Notes: generated from the letters alone by a model not told the origin. DNA of 7,352 bases from Planctomycetaceae bacterium (GCA_007129635.1 SKVE01000543.1:1-7352), one strand, 5' to 3'. Shown: positions 1 to 6,612, counted from the first letter of the stretch. Numbers and translations are program-made.

Positions 1-2
1 AC

Positions 3-29
3 CCTGTAGCCGAATTTGCCAAAATTCGG
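3..29 (-). repeat. Hairpin repeat, copy 1 (inverted relative to copies 2 and 3)
   Basis: Read on the minus strand, this stretch matches copy 2 (98-124) exactly over 27 bases. Its core at 10-29 is a near-perfect inverted repeat with 8-base arms (CCGAATTT and AAATTCGG) around a four-base loop. It is non-coding and sits at the left edge, so any neighbouring gene is out of view. From memory, repeats of this kind are scattered between genes in Rhodopirellula-like genomes. A role as terminator, RNA stabiliser or REP-like element is inference. Confidence 0.85.
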
Positions 30-87
30 GCCCCTGCCAGTGATCGCTGAAAACAACGAACAACCTTCCCACCGACGCACCGACCTC

Positions 88-121
88 TGCCGCCCCTCCG
101 AATTTTGGCAAATTCGGCTAC
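88..121 (+). repeat. Hairpin repeat, copy 2 (first of a tandem pair)
   Basis: This 34-base unit is identical to the unit at 127-160, with a period of 39 bases. Its core at 98-117 reads CCGAATTTTGGCAAATTCGG, an 8-base-arm hairpin with a TGGC loop. The bases just after the core (CTACAGG) are shared with inverted copy 1, so the repeat has a directional tail as well as a symmetric core. Confidence 0.9.
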
Positions 122-126
122 AGGTA

Positions 127-160
127 TGCCGCCCCTCCGAATTTTGGCAAATTCGGCTAC
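127..160 (+). repeat. Hairpin repeat, copy 3 (second of a tandem pair)
   Basis: Identical over 34 bases to the unit at 88-121, and separated from it by five bases (AGGTA). The hairpin core is at 137-156. After the shared CTAC the sequence differs from copy 2 (GGG instead of AGG), which marks the edge of the repeat. It ends about 20 bases before the possible promoter of the gene starting at 305. Confidence 0.9.
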
Positions 161-180
161 GGGAGCGCCGACTGCCAGCC

Positions 181-208
181 TTGACTCTTCTTCTCGGTTG
201 CCTACGAT
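181..208 (+). promoter_or_regulatory. Possible sigma70-type promoter
   Basis: TTGACT at 181-186 (five of six with the -35 consensus) is followed after 16 bases by TACGAT at 203-208 (four of six with the -10 consensus, including the first TA and last T). It lies between the hairpin repeats and the start of the secreted-protein gene and would give a leader of about 90 bases. This is a consensus match only; planctomycete promoters are poorly defined. Confidence 0.35.
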
Positions 209-289
209 CACGTTAGTGAGTTTCGCTTCATCTTTCGCGGGATGCGAAGGGGTGACGCGCACCGGCGGGATGCCCGTGCCATCTGTTTC

Positions 290-295
290 GGGAGA
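290..295 (+). promoter_or_regulatory. Ribosome binding site that decides the start at 305
   Basis: GGGAGA lies nine bases before the ATG at 305. The ATG at 242, in the same frame, lacks a comparable site and would put a charged, Arg-rich stretch ahead of the signal peptide. The later start is therefore preferred. Confidence 0.55.
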
Positions 296-304
296 TTCTC
301 GCCG

Positions 305-1342
305 ATGTTCTCTGGCCTGACCCTTCGCGTGATTGGTTTCTCTGGCATTGTGCCTGTTGTGCTAGCAGGCTTCGCTTGCTCGGATGCTGTGGGGCAGTCG
401 CCCAAGGTACACTTCGACATGCATCCGGTGATAGCATGCCGCGATGTGACCTCGCCGGAATTCCAGGCGTCTCGACCCGATCTGCGTTTGGTCGAAGCGC
501 GTTTTGAGGTCTCTGCACTACTCACGCAGGGCAGCGAGGACGACTTGCTTCAGTTCTTCTACCGGCTGGAAGTCCAGTCGCCCGACGTTTCGGTGGCCGA
601 TTACTGGCCGAAGACGAGGCTGGCCAGTGACCAAGCCACCAACGTGACTCGGGAACAGCGTGCCGAAAAGTCCAATCATGTGGGCGCGGTGTTGACCAGT
701 CCGTTGGATTGGCCCGGCAAGGTCACGGCTTCCGGCGACGTGGGTCAAAAGTCCATGGATTCCTCCAGGTACGAACTGGTCCCGCAGATGATGGCGGTCA
801 CGGCCAGCGGCACCGTCCAGCGGGGCCGGGGGGTCTACTACAAGATTCGACCCTCTCGCAGCTCGACCCTCGAAGGCGCTCGGCGATTTCGTGTCGTGCT
901 GCAAGTCCCGACGGGATGGCGAGGCGGCGATGCGTACTTTGAGTGCACGGCAACGGGCATCGATCGCGGCCTGGTCCGATCGTTGGACGATCAGATCACG
1001 TGCGGCCAACGACGGTTTGTGGTGGCCTTGCATCTGGAAGGCGACGCGGAAGCTCGACAAGCGGCTCAGCATCTGATCGCTGCCGAAACCGATCTGGTAC
1101 AGACCCTGGCATCGCACCGCGCGGAGCTGGAACGGCGTAATCGTTTCCCGCTTCGCCACCACTTGGAATCGTTGTTCGTTGCCGCTCGATCCCCATCCAT
1201 GCTTCTGAACGCAGCGGCCCGCGACTCAGCCGATTCGCGAACGCTGCCGCCCGAAGTTCAACAAGCGGTCGCCGAATACCAAGCAGCTCGCGACCACCTG
1301 CGGTTCCTACCAAACGGATCGAATATCGAGTCCTTGTACTAA
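305..1342 (+). CDS. Secreted planctomycete protein of unknown function
   Basis: The frame codes for 345 residues from the ATG at 305. It opens with a short basic region and a hydrophobic stretch (MFSGLTLRVIGFSGIVPVVL), followed by AGFACSDAVGQS, which looks like a signal peptide, probably cut after AVG. The Cys in GFAC is a poor lipobox, so a lipoprotein is less likely. The mature part is mixed beta-rich sequence (CRDVTSPEF near the start, PTGWRGGDAYF in the middle, then CGQRRFVVALHLEGDAEARQAAQHL), ending in a charged, probably helical tail. From memory it resembles a conserved hypothetical family found in planctomycetes; I know no function for it and see no catalytic motif. It converges on the propeller/beta-helix gene with 24 bases between the stops and appears to be transcribed alone. 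An alternative start at 242 would add 21 residues but suits the signal peptide less well. Confidence 0.8.
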   Translation: MFSGLTLRVIGFSGIVPVVLAGFACSDAVGQSPKVHFDMHPVIACRDVTSPEFQASRPDLRLVEARFEVSALLTQGSEDDLLQFFYRLEVQSPDVSVADYWPKTRLASDQATNVTREQRAEKSNHVGAVLTSPLDWPGKVTASGDVGQKSMDSSRYELVPQMMAVTASGTVQRGRGVYYKIRPSRSSTLEGARRFRVVLQVPTGWRGGDAYFECTATGIDRGLVRSLDDQITCGQRRFVVALHLEGDAEARQAAQHLIAAETDLVQTLASHRAELERRNRFPLRHHLESLFVAARSPSMLLNAAARDSADSRTLPPEVQQAVAEYQAARDHLRFLPNGSNIESLY

Positions 1343-1366
1343 AGCGTGTCCCGATCTGTCGTCTGG

Positions 1367-4300
1367 TCACGGAAGTAGATCGTCGAGGCTCGCACTCGGC
1401 TCGGTAACAATGGAGGGTCTTTCGTCAGGTTGTTGCAACGAAAGTTGCAGGCGTTCAGTGGTGATGGCTTCCGCGTCGCGTAAGTACAGACCCCAAGCCG
1501 GCAGGCGGCCGAACATGCCGGCGTTGGGATAAGCGGTCGGCCGCGGGGGAACCTGGATGTTCGCTTCGTCCGCGGTGCCACCGCCCGGGTACGAGATGCG
1601 AACGTCTTCCAGCAGTACATTGCGTACCGGATGGCCGGGCAGTCCTGAGATGAAGCTGGTCTCTGCAGGGCGTATCCAGAGCTGGTGTGCCACCGGCGCG
1701 TTTTCGATGCCATGATCCAATAACACATCACGAAAAGATCGCTCGCGCATGACGATCTGGATGTCGCGTATCACCACGTCTTCCAAGATTCCCGGAACCC
1801 GTTCTTCTCCTTCGGAAAAATAGGATTCTCGAAGACGGGCGCCCAGACGGATCCCCAAGGGGAAACGCGAGTCGGCCGCCCGGACATTCGAGATGCGAAC
1901 TCGACGCACTCGCGATCCATCGACCGACCAGACGGCGAGCGTCGATCCGCCGAAAGCTCGAAGATCCTCGCAGACGATATCCTCAAAGTCCCCGCGTGTC
2001 TCCGTCCCCAGTTTGAACCCATTGCACAAGGTGTAAACCGTGTTGTTGATGACGCGGATGTTTCGGTTCACCAGATCAGCGGATTGGCTCTTGATGACGA
2101 TGGCATCATCTTCCGAGGCGACGATACAACCTTCGATCAGCACGTCCTGACACCCGGACAGATCGATTCCATCGTTGTTTCGTCGCGGCCGAACGCTGTT
2201 GACCGTCACTCCGCGAATGACCAGGTTGCGGCAGTTCACGTAGTGCTGGGTCCAAGACCCCGCGTTTTTGGTGGTAATGCCTTCGATGGTGACGCCATCG
2301 CAATCGTAGAAGCTGAAGATGCGATGTCGCCAGCCTCGATTTGGGCAGAAATGGCCCTGCCCGTCGATGACGCCCGCTCCGGTGATGGCGATGTTCTCAG
2401 CATCCTGGGCGACGATCACCCCGGGACGCGCTCGATCGGTCTGATAGTGTTGACGATTGGTGCTGCCCAGGATGGTCGCCCCCGATTCCAGATGCAGGCG
2501 AACGTGGCTGCGGAGAAACAACGTGCCGGATCGATAGGTTCCTGCGGGCAGCAGCACGGTACCCCCGCCTGCTTGATGGACGGCATCGATGGTTCGTTGA
2601 ATCGCCGTTTGGTCCAGATGGACTCCATCTCCGGTGGCCCCGTGCTGGCGCACGTTCCGAACGGTCGACGAGGGGTCGATGTCGACCAGCAGCAGTCGGA
2701 CGTCGGGCGCCGGCGGGGCAGCGTTTGGCGAAGAACGAGGGGGCGGCGGGCGGAAGTCGGCTTGCAACGCAGCGGACACAACGGCCGACGCTCGGTCCTG
2801 GACCGTTCCATCGCCCAATTGTCCAAACCCGTTGTGCCCCCACGCAAGCAGTCGTCCGTTGGTCTGTCGTACCAGCGCATGGTAAGCACCTGCGGTGATC
2901 GTTGCCAAGCCTTGGACGACGGCACCGTTGTCGCTGTCCTGATGAACTTGTCGTAGCGACGGATATCCGCCGGCGCTATGCGCTGATTCGTCCGCGCCCA
3001 ATTGGCCATAAACGTTCCAACCGCAGGCCCAAGCGGTCCCGGTTCGATCTAACACATAGGTGGACTCGTAGCCCGCAGCTATGGCGACGATGTCTTCGAC
3101 AACCCCTTGCCCGCTGGACCCGGCGGCCATTTGCACGGGGATCGCGGTCGCGGTTCGCGAGCCGTTTCCCAATTGGCCGGTCGCATTGTATCCCCAGGCC
3201 CACACCGAAGCGTCCTTGCGCAGCGCGACCGAATGGTACTCGCCGCACACCACCTGATGAACGTCGTTCAACCGGCCGTTACCATTGGGTGCGACGACCG
3301 GCGCGGGTCGCGCTAAGGTTAGATCCAACCCATCACCGAGATCGATCCGCACTACTTCGCCCGTTTGACGATGGGTCAGCAACAGATGGATCTGCTCGGC
3401 GTAATCGTCATCACGCAGGTTCTGCCCGACCAGAATCTCTTGCAGATCCAATAGAATCGGAACACCCAATCGAGCCTCGGTCGGGTAGCCGATTCTGGCT
3501 CGCATCATCACGTGATCGGCTTGCCGGTTGCTTACGGCCGTTCGCGGGGTTGCATCTGCTTCTTCTGCGACAACCTTCAGCGGGTCTCCATCAAATTCAT
3601 CAATCAGAGCCACTCGATCGGCCACATCGCGGTGACTGGGGTCGCTGTAGGTGTAGCCCAGCGCGATGGCCCAGCTTCCCTGACGGGGCGGCGTCCAGGT
3701 TACCTGCAAGCTCAAACGATGCATCCGGCTCGCCAGCGCGCCACGTCCCAACTGGCCTTCGTCGTTGCCGCCCCATGACAACAGGGTACCATCGTCGCGC
3801 AGCGCCAGGGTATGAAATGCACCACAGGCCACGGCGACGATTCCGTCGAGCATGGGTTCGTCGGCCGTACCAACGACCGGGGTGGGCACGGTGCTCCAAC
3901 TGTTGGAATCGCGTCGTCCGTCACCCAACTGACCCTGGCATCGACTGCCCCAGGCCCACACCGTCCCGTCGGCCAGCAGCGCCACCGAATGATCCCAGCC
4001 GGCGGCAACAGCGACGACGTCTTCCAGGACACCTTGGCCTTCCGGACCTAGCGCTTGTCTGGGGATCGAGCTGTGGGCATCCAGACCCCATCGGCCATCG
4101 CCCAGTTGTCCGAACGTGTTGTTGCCCCATGCCCAGACTCGACCAACTCCGTCCAATGCCAACGTGTGGTGCTGCCCGGCACTGACCGCGACTAATCCGG
4201 TCAGACGGCCCGTGCCGTCAGGCCCCACTACGGGGATCGGGATTCGGCTGGCATCCCATCGGCCACCGCCTAATTGCCCGTAACGTCCATCTCCCCAAGC

Positions 4301-4441
4301 GAGAGCCGTTCCGTCGTCTTCGATCATCATCGTGTGGCGCCAGCCTGCTGTTAGCTTGTCCGCGGCCGCGCAGGGCATTTGCGTCACCAGGAACGTAGCG
4401 GCAATCAACGACATCACGGGGAAGATGCGGTAGTTTGCCAT
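1367..4441 (-). CDS. Exported RCC1-type beta-propeller / GH28-like beta-helix fusion
   Basis: The 1024-residue product begins with a signal peptide (residues 1-27, likely cut after PCAAA). Seven RCC1 repeats follow, each with a (A/S)WG...GQLG signature; the key Trp positions are 49, 105, 164, 223, 416 and 534, and the sixth repeat has Cys473 there. Spacing is 56-61 residues except between repeats four and five (193), where a domain of about 134 residues (243-376) is inserted. A Pro-rich linker (561-580) leads to a right-handed beta-helix (about 590-1000). That part starts like the pectate-lyase superfamily (GATGDGVHLDQTAIQ, LLPAGTY) and continues as GH28: NND at 755-757 and DD at 778-779 match the catalytic Asp sites. 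The GHG His is replaced by Asn807, and RIK reads RLG (865-867). It probably binds or cleaves an acidic or complex polysaccharide outside the cytoplasm; the substrate cannot be read from the sequence. It lies 69 bases after apbE and is probably cotranscribed with it. Confidence 0.88.
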   Translation of the reverse strand: MANYRIFPVMSLIAATFLVTQMPCAAADKLTAGWRHTMMIEDDGTALAWGDGRYGQLGGGRWDASRIPIPVVGPDGTGRLTGLVAVSAGQHHTLALDGVGRVWAWGNNTFGQLGDGRWGLDAHSSIPRQALGPEGQGVLEDVVAVAAGWDHSVALLADGTVWAWGSRCQGQLGDGRRDSNSWSTVPTPVVGTADEPMLDGIVAVACGAFHTLALRDDGTLLSWGGNDEGQLGRGALASRMHRLSLQVTWTPPRQGSWAIALGYTYSDPSHRDVADRVALIDEFDGDPLKVVAEEADATPRTAVSNRQADHVMMRARIGYPTEARLGVPILLDLQEILVGQNLRDDDYAEQIHLLLTHRQTGEVVRIDLGDGLDLTLARPAPVVAPNGNGRLNDVHQVVCGEYHSVALRKDASVWAWGYNATGQLGNGSRTATAIPVQMAAGSSGQGVVEDIVAIAAGYESTYVLDRTGTAWACGWNVYGQLGADESAHSAGGYPSLRQVHQDSDNGAVVQGLATITAGAYHALVRQTNGRLLAWGHNGFGQLGDGTVQDRASAVVSAALQADFRPPPPRSSPNAAPPAPDVRLLLVDIDPSSTVRNVRQHGATGDGVHLDQTAIQRTIDAVHQAGGGTVLLPAGTYRSGTLFLRSHVRLHLESGATILGSTNRQHYQTDRARPGVIVAQDAENIAITGAGVIDGQGHFCPNRGWRHRIFSFYDCDGVTIEGITTKNAGSWTQHYVNCRNLVIRGVTVNSVRPRRNNDGIDLSGCQDVLIEGCIVASEDDAIVIKSQSADLVNRNIRVINNTVYTLCNGFKLGTETRGDFEDIVCEDLRAFGGSTLAVWSVDGSRVRRVRISNVRAADSRFPLGIRLGARLRESYFSEGEERVPGILEDVVIRDIQIVMRERSFRDVLLDHGIENAPVAHQLWIRPAETSFISGLPGHPVRNVLLEDVRISYPGGGTADEANIQVPPRPTAYPNAGMFGRLPAWGLYLRDAEAITTERLQLSLQQPDERPSIVTEPSASLDDLLP
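3314..3715 (-). other. Segment encoding an inserted domain within RCC1 blade four
   Basis: This part codes for about residues 243-376 of the fusion protein. It begins at LSLQVTWTPPRQGSWAIAL and ends at RIDLGDGLDLTL. Removing it joins GQLGRGALASRMHR to ARPAPVVAPNGNGRL, which restores the layout of the first blade (GQLGGGRWDASRIP...VVGPDGTGRL) and returns the Trp spacing to 59 residues. The segment looks like alternating beta strands with several acidic clusters, suggesting a beta-sandwich accessory module. I do not recognise its family. No clear direct repeat was seen at its ends, so it looks like a domain inserted in frame rather than a recent mobile-element insertion. Confidence 0.7.
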
Positions 4442-4447
4442 GAGATT

Positions 4448-4454
4448 TCTCCTT
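4448..4454 (-). promoter_or_regulatory. Strong ribosome binding site of the propeller/beta-helix gene
   Basis: On the minus strand AAGGAGA lies six bases before the ATG at 4441. It is the clearest Shine-Dalgarno sequence in the window. It fixes the start and places the signal peptide at the exact N-terminus. Confidence 0.8.
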
Positions 4455-4510
4455 GATGATGATCCTTCGTAGCAGCGCTGGCGGGGAACGCTGCAACTTC
4501 GGTGTGGCAG

Positions 4511-5629
4511 TTAGGTGCTTGAGGTTGCGCCCGTCGCCGGTATCCAGACGTCGTCCTCCAAGGCGATGGTGTGGATATCAAAGCCACCGCGACGCTGGCT
4601 GGGGCACACGAGGATGGCGGATACTTCGGGGTGACGTTCACAAAACTCGGTGACTTTCTCTGGTCCCATGACAAAGAAGGCCGTGGACAGGGCATCTGCC
4701 AACGCGGCGCTGGGCGCAATCACCGTGGCGGAAAGAACTCCCTCGGTGGGTTGGCCGGTGCGCGGGTCCAGCACGTGTCCGTAGCGACGACCCTGATGAT
4801 AGAAAAATTGAGCTCGGGTGCCGGAGGTCCCCACGGCTCGATCGACCAGCCGCAGTTGGCCCAGCCGCTGATTGGGTTTCCAAGGATGTTTCAGGGCGAC
4901 TATCCAACCAGGTTGGGATTCGGCATGCACGGGTTGCGATCCCCCGGCCAGCACGCTGCTTTGACCACCGTGGATCAGGAAGTCTTGAACACCCGCTTCT
5001 GCAAGCGATTGCCCGCACCGATCCAACGCGTAGCCTTTGCCGATCGAATTCAAATTGATTTCCAAAGTGGGTTGCAGGAAGCGAATGGTCTGTTGCTGAC
5101 GGTCCAATTCGATCCAGCGGCTGCCGACCCGTGAAAGAGCCTGTTGCAGCACCTCGGGATCGGGAACCGCGCCTTCACGCCGGTAGAAGCCCCAGACTTT
5201 GGACAAAGGCCCCGACGTGATGTCGAAGGCACCTGCCGTATCGCGATACAAATCTAACGCCACTTCCAGCAACCCGAATAAACCGGCTTCGATTACCACC
5301 GCCTGCCGCACGGCTCGCCGATTGATGTTCATGACCTCGCTGTGCTCGCGGTACACCGTCATCTGGTCTTCCAGCGTTTCGACCAGATCCAACGCCTTCA
5401 TCGCCGCATCGGGGCCCTTCTGATGCTGTCGAGCGTGCAGATACACCTGGAAGTCGGTCGCCATCGCACGTCGACTGATTTCCAGCAGGCATGAGGGTTC
5501 ACGTCGAGCCGCTATTAACGGCGGTTCGGGCACGCTTTCCGCACCGCGATCCGCTAAGCCCTCGACGACTCGAATCGCCGCGCGGCCCGTCAAGAAGTCT
5601 CGTCGATTGCTTTCGTTGGGAGTTGCCAT
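4511..5629 (-). CDS. apbE: FAD:protein FMN transferase (ApbE family)
   Basis: ApbE enzymes use FAD and Mg2+ to attach FMN covalently to a Ser or Thr of a target protein, usually a respiratory or electron-transfer subunit. The 372-residue length fits the family. Family signatures appear in order: MATDF at 56-60 (usual MGT), DITSGPLSKVWGF at 136-148, SIGKGYALD at 195-203 (usual GGIAKGYAVD), a GGQSS turn at 221-225, GHVLDPRTG at 284-292 and ADALSTAFFVMG at 311-322, which carries the metal-site Asp312 and Thr316. The N-terminus has a Tat-like RRDFL at 9-13, but no hydrophobic stretch follows and there is no lipobox Cys, so its export is uncertain. The ATG at 5629 is the only reasonable start: there is no other ATG before the upstream in-frame stop, although no good Shine-Dalgarno precedes it. 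The next gene follows after 69 bases. No flavinylation target motif of the FMN-binding domain type is visible in the other encoded proteins. Confidence 0.92.
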   Translation of the reverse strand: MATPNESNRRDFLTGRAAIRVVEGLADRGAESVPEPPLIAARREPSCLLEISRRAMATDFQVYLHARQHQKGPDAAMKALDLVETLEDQMTVYREHSEVMNINRRAVRQAVVIEAGLFGLLEVALDLYRDTAGAFDITSGPLSKVWGFYRREGAVPDPEVLQQALSRVGSRWIELDRQQQTIRFLQPTLEINLNSIGKGYALDRCGQSLAEAGVQDFLIHGGQSSVLAGGSQPVHAESQPGWIVALKHPWKPNQRLGQLRLVDRAVGTSGTRAQFFYHQGRRYGHVLDPRTGQPTEGVLSATVIAPSAALADALSTAFFVMGPEKVTEFCERHPEVSAILVCPSQRRGGFDIHTIALEDDVWIPATGATSST

Positions 5630-5670
5630 CGGATGGTTTGGTCCAGCGTCAAAGAGAGCCTGTACGCACC

Positions 5671-5716
5671 CGGGAGTCGTTTTCGTTGGAGTTCACGATT
5701 CATCGTGTTTTCGTCA
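5671..5716 (+). repeat. Inverted element A (46 bases)
   Basis: This element matches the reverse complement of 6674-6719 in 45 of 46 positions; the mismatch is C at 5678. It contains a small palindrome, CACGATTCATCGTG, at 5694-5707. It lies between the SDR gene and the apbE start. Its partner lies on the other side of the SDR gene, so the pair brackets that gene in opposite orientation. Confidence 0.92.
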
Positions 5717-5748
5717 CGTTCCCACACGCTAAAGCGTGAACTCCAGCG
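5684..5748. repeat. Long hairpin formed by elements A and C
   Basis: TGGAGTTCACG at 5687-5697 is the exact reverse complement of CGTGAACTCCA at 5735-5745. The pairing can extend outward by further matches (5684 and 5685 with 5748 and 5747). Each arm also continues into its own small palindrome, so the region could form a long hairpin or two short ones. It would be transcribed in the apbE leader if the promoter at 5791-5819 is real. A run of T typical of intrinsic terminators is lacking. Confidence 0.65.
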
Positions 5749-5752
5749 CAAC
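5724..5752 (-). repeat. Diverged copy C of the inverted-element family
   Basis: Read on the minus strand it shares GGAGTTCACG with element A, followed by a palindrome of the same shape (CACGCT, AA, AGCGTG at 5724-5737 on the plus strand). The palindrome bases differ from those in A, but both arms have changed together so pairing is kept. That is what one expects if the folded form matters. CGTTG lies at its outer end, as in A, with four extra bases between. Confidence 0.65.
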
Positions 5753-5790
5753 GGGGTCGGGTCCACGAAGAAATACCGGGCCGAACGGTG

Positions 5791-5819
5791 ATTGTACGCT
5801 GGTCGGTCCGCGTGGTAAA
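5791..5819 (-). promoter_or_regulatory. Possible sigma70-type promoter for apbE
   Basis: On the minus strand TTTACC (5819-5814) is followed after 17 bases by TACAAT (5796-5791), one base away from the -10 consensus. It lies just after the SDR stop codon and would give a leader of roughly 155 bases before the apbE start, containing the hairpins of elements C and A. If real, apbE and the gene after it can be expressed apart from the SDR gene. Confidence 0.45.
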
Positions 5820-5850
5820 CCATGCCGCTTGCAGAACGCACATGCTAGTC

Positions 5851-6600
5851 TCACGTTCGGCCTCGGAGGGAGGCCAAACCGCCGTCGATGCCGATGACTT
5901 GACCCGTGACCCAGGAATTGCTGGGGTCTAATAGCCAAGCCATCAACGAGGCGACATCTTCCGGTTCCCCCAAACGCCCCAAAGCATGCATCGACTGAGA
6001 CGCTTCGGCCGACCGAGCGTTTTCCCAGATGCGGCGCGTCATGGGGGTGCGCACCAGTCCCGGGGCGACCGCATTGATCCGGATGCCCTTCGAGGCGTAG
6101 GTGGCGGCAGCGGACAGCGCCAAACCGATCACGCCCGCTTTGGCTGCTGCGATGGCCTCGTGGTTGGGAAGCCCGACGCGAGCCGCCGAAGAAGAAACGA
6201 GCACAATCGAACCACCTTGCTGCTGCATGGCCTTGGCGACCGAACGGACCAGGGCAAAGGCCGAGGTCAGATTGGTGGCCAGCACGGCATTCCAATCGTC
6301 GAAACTGGTCAGATGAGCCGGCTTGAGCAGCAGCGATCCGATGCAGTTCGCCGCACCATCGATCCGCCCAAATCGCTCCTTCACCTCGCCTACCACCAAC
6401 TCGACTCGCGTCGGATCTGCGATGTCCAGATCCCACTTTTCAGCCTGCAGTTCTTCGGCCAACTGGTTCAACCGCTCGGAAGGCCTGCCCGCCAACGCCA
6501 GGGTAGCACCTGACGCAGCTAACTGGCGGGAAAGGGCCGATCCGATCCCCCCGGCGGCTCCTAAGATCAATTGGACGGAAGAGGGCATCGATTCACTCAT
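5851..6600 (-). CDS. Short-chain dehydrogenase/reductase-like protein without the catalytic Tyr
   Basis: The 249-residue length is typical of classical SDRs, which reduce or oxidise carbonyl/alcohol groups with NAD(P)H. The Rossmann motif is GAAGGIG at 14-20, ANCIG at 84-88 replaces the usual NNAG region, Asn110 in ATNLTSAF fits the catalytic Asn, and Ser137 in VLVSSSAARVG fits the catalytic Ser. The usual YxxxK reads IAAAK (150-154): Lys154 is kept but Ile150 stands at the Tyr position. RINAVAPGLVRTPMT at 174-188 and the C-terminal VTGQVIGIDGG at 231-241 are standard. The first ATG has AGGA eight bases before it, better placed than for Met5. From memory, close relatives with the same NHEAIAAAK stretch occur in other bacteria, so this is probably a real subfamily rather than a broken gene. 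The substrate is unknown, and ordinary Tyr-based catalysis is doubtful. Inverted repeats flank the gene on both sides. Confidence 0.88.
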   Translation of the reverse strand: MSESMPSSVQLILGAAGGIGSALSRQLAASGATLALAGRPSERLNQLAEELQAEKWDLDIADPTRVELVVGEVKERFGRIDGAANCIGSLLLKPAHLTSFDDWNAVLATNLTSAFALVRSVAKAMQQQGGSIVLVSSSAARVGLPNHEAIAAAKAGVIGLALSAAATYASKGIRINAVAPGLVRTPMTRRIWENARSAEASQSMHALGRLGEPEDVASLMAWLLDPSNSWVTGQVIGIDGGLASLRGRT

Positions 6601-6608
6601 GAAACTGT

Positions 6609-6612
6609 TCCT
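6609..6612 (-). promoter_or_regulatory. Ribosome binding site deciding the SDR start
   Basis: AGGA on the minus strand lies eight bases before the ATG at 6600. The in-frame ATG four codons later has only coding sequence before it and no purine-rich site, so the upstream start is chosen. Confidence 0.5.

Noticed and set aside
518..1162. Minus-strand 214-codon frame
   Set aside because: Antisense to the secreted protein gene, with composition typical of a reverse-strand shadow and no domain.
1339..1350. Possible extra copy of the CTAAAGCGTG repeat at the convergent gene ends
   Set aside because: Only about ten bases match element C; the palindrome's first arm and the GGAGTTC part are absent, and it overlaps a stop codon. 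Most likely chance.
2084..2956. Plus-strand open frame of 290 codons
   Set aside because: Antisense to the GH28-like domain, with no family resemblance or credible start. The minus strand is explained by conserved beta-helix motifs.
2902..4185. Long plus-strand open frame of 427 codons
   Set aside because: It lies antisense to the RCC1 part of the fusion gene, is very rich in Arg and Pro, has no recognisable domain, and the opposite strand has clear repeat structure and a signal peptide. It is a shadow of a GC-rich gene.
5729..6436. Minus-strand 235-codon frame overlapping the SDR gene
   Set aside because: It runs in a shifted frame of the SDR gene and through the repeat C region; its product is Arg/Gly-rich and has no motif, whereas the SDR frame has a full set of Rossmann signatures.
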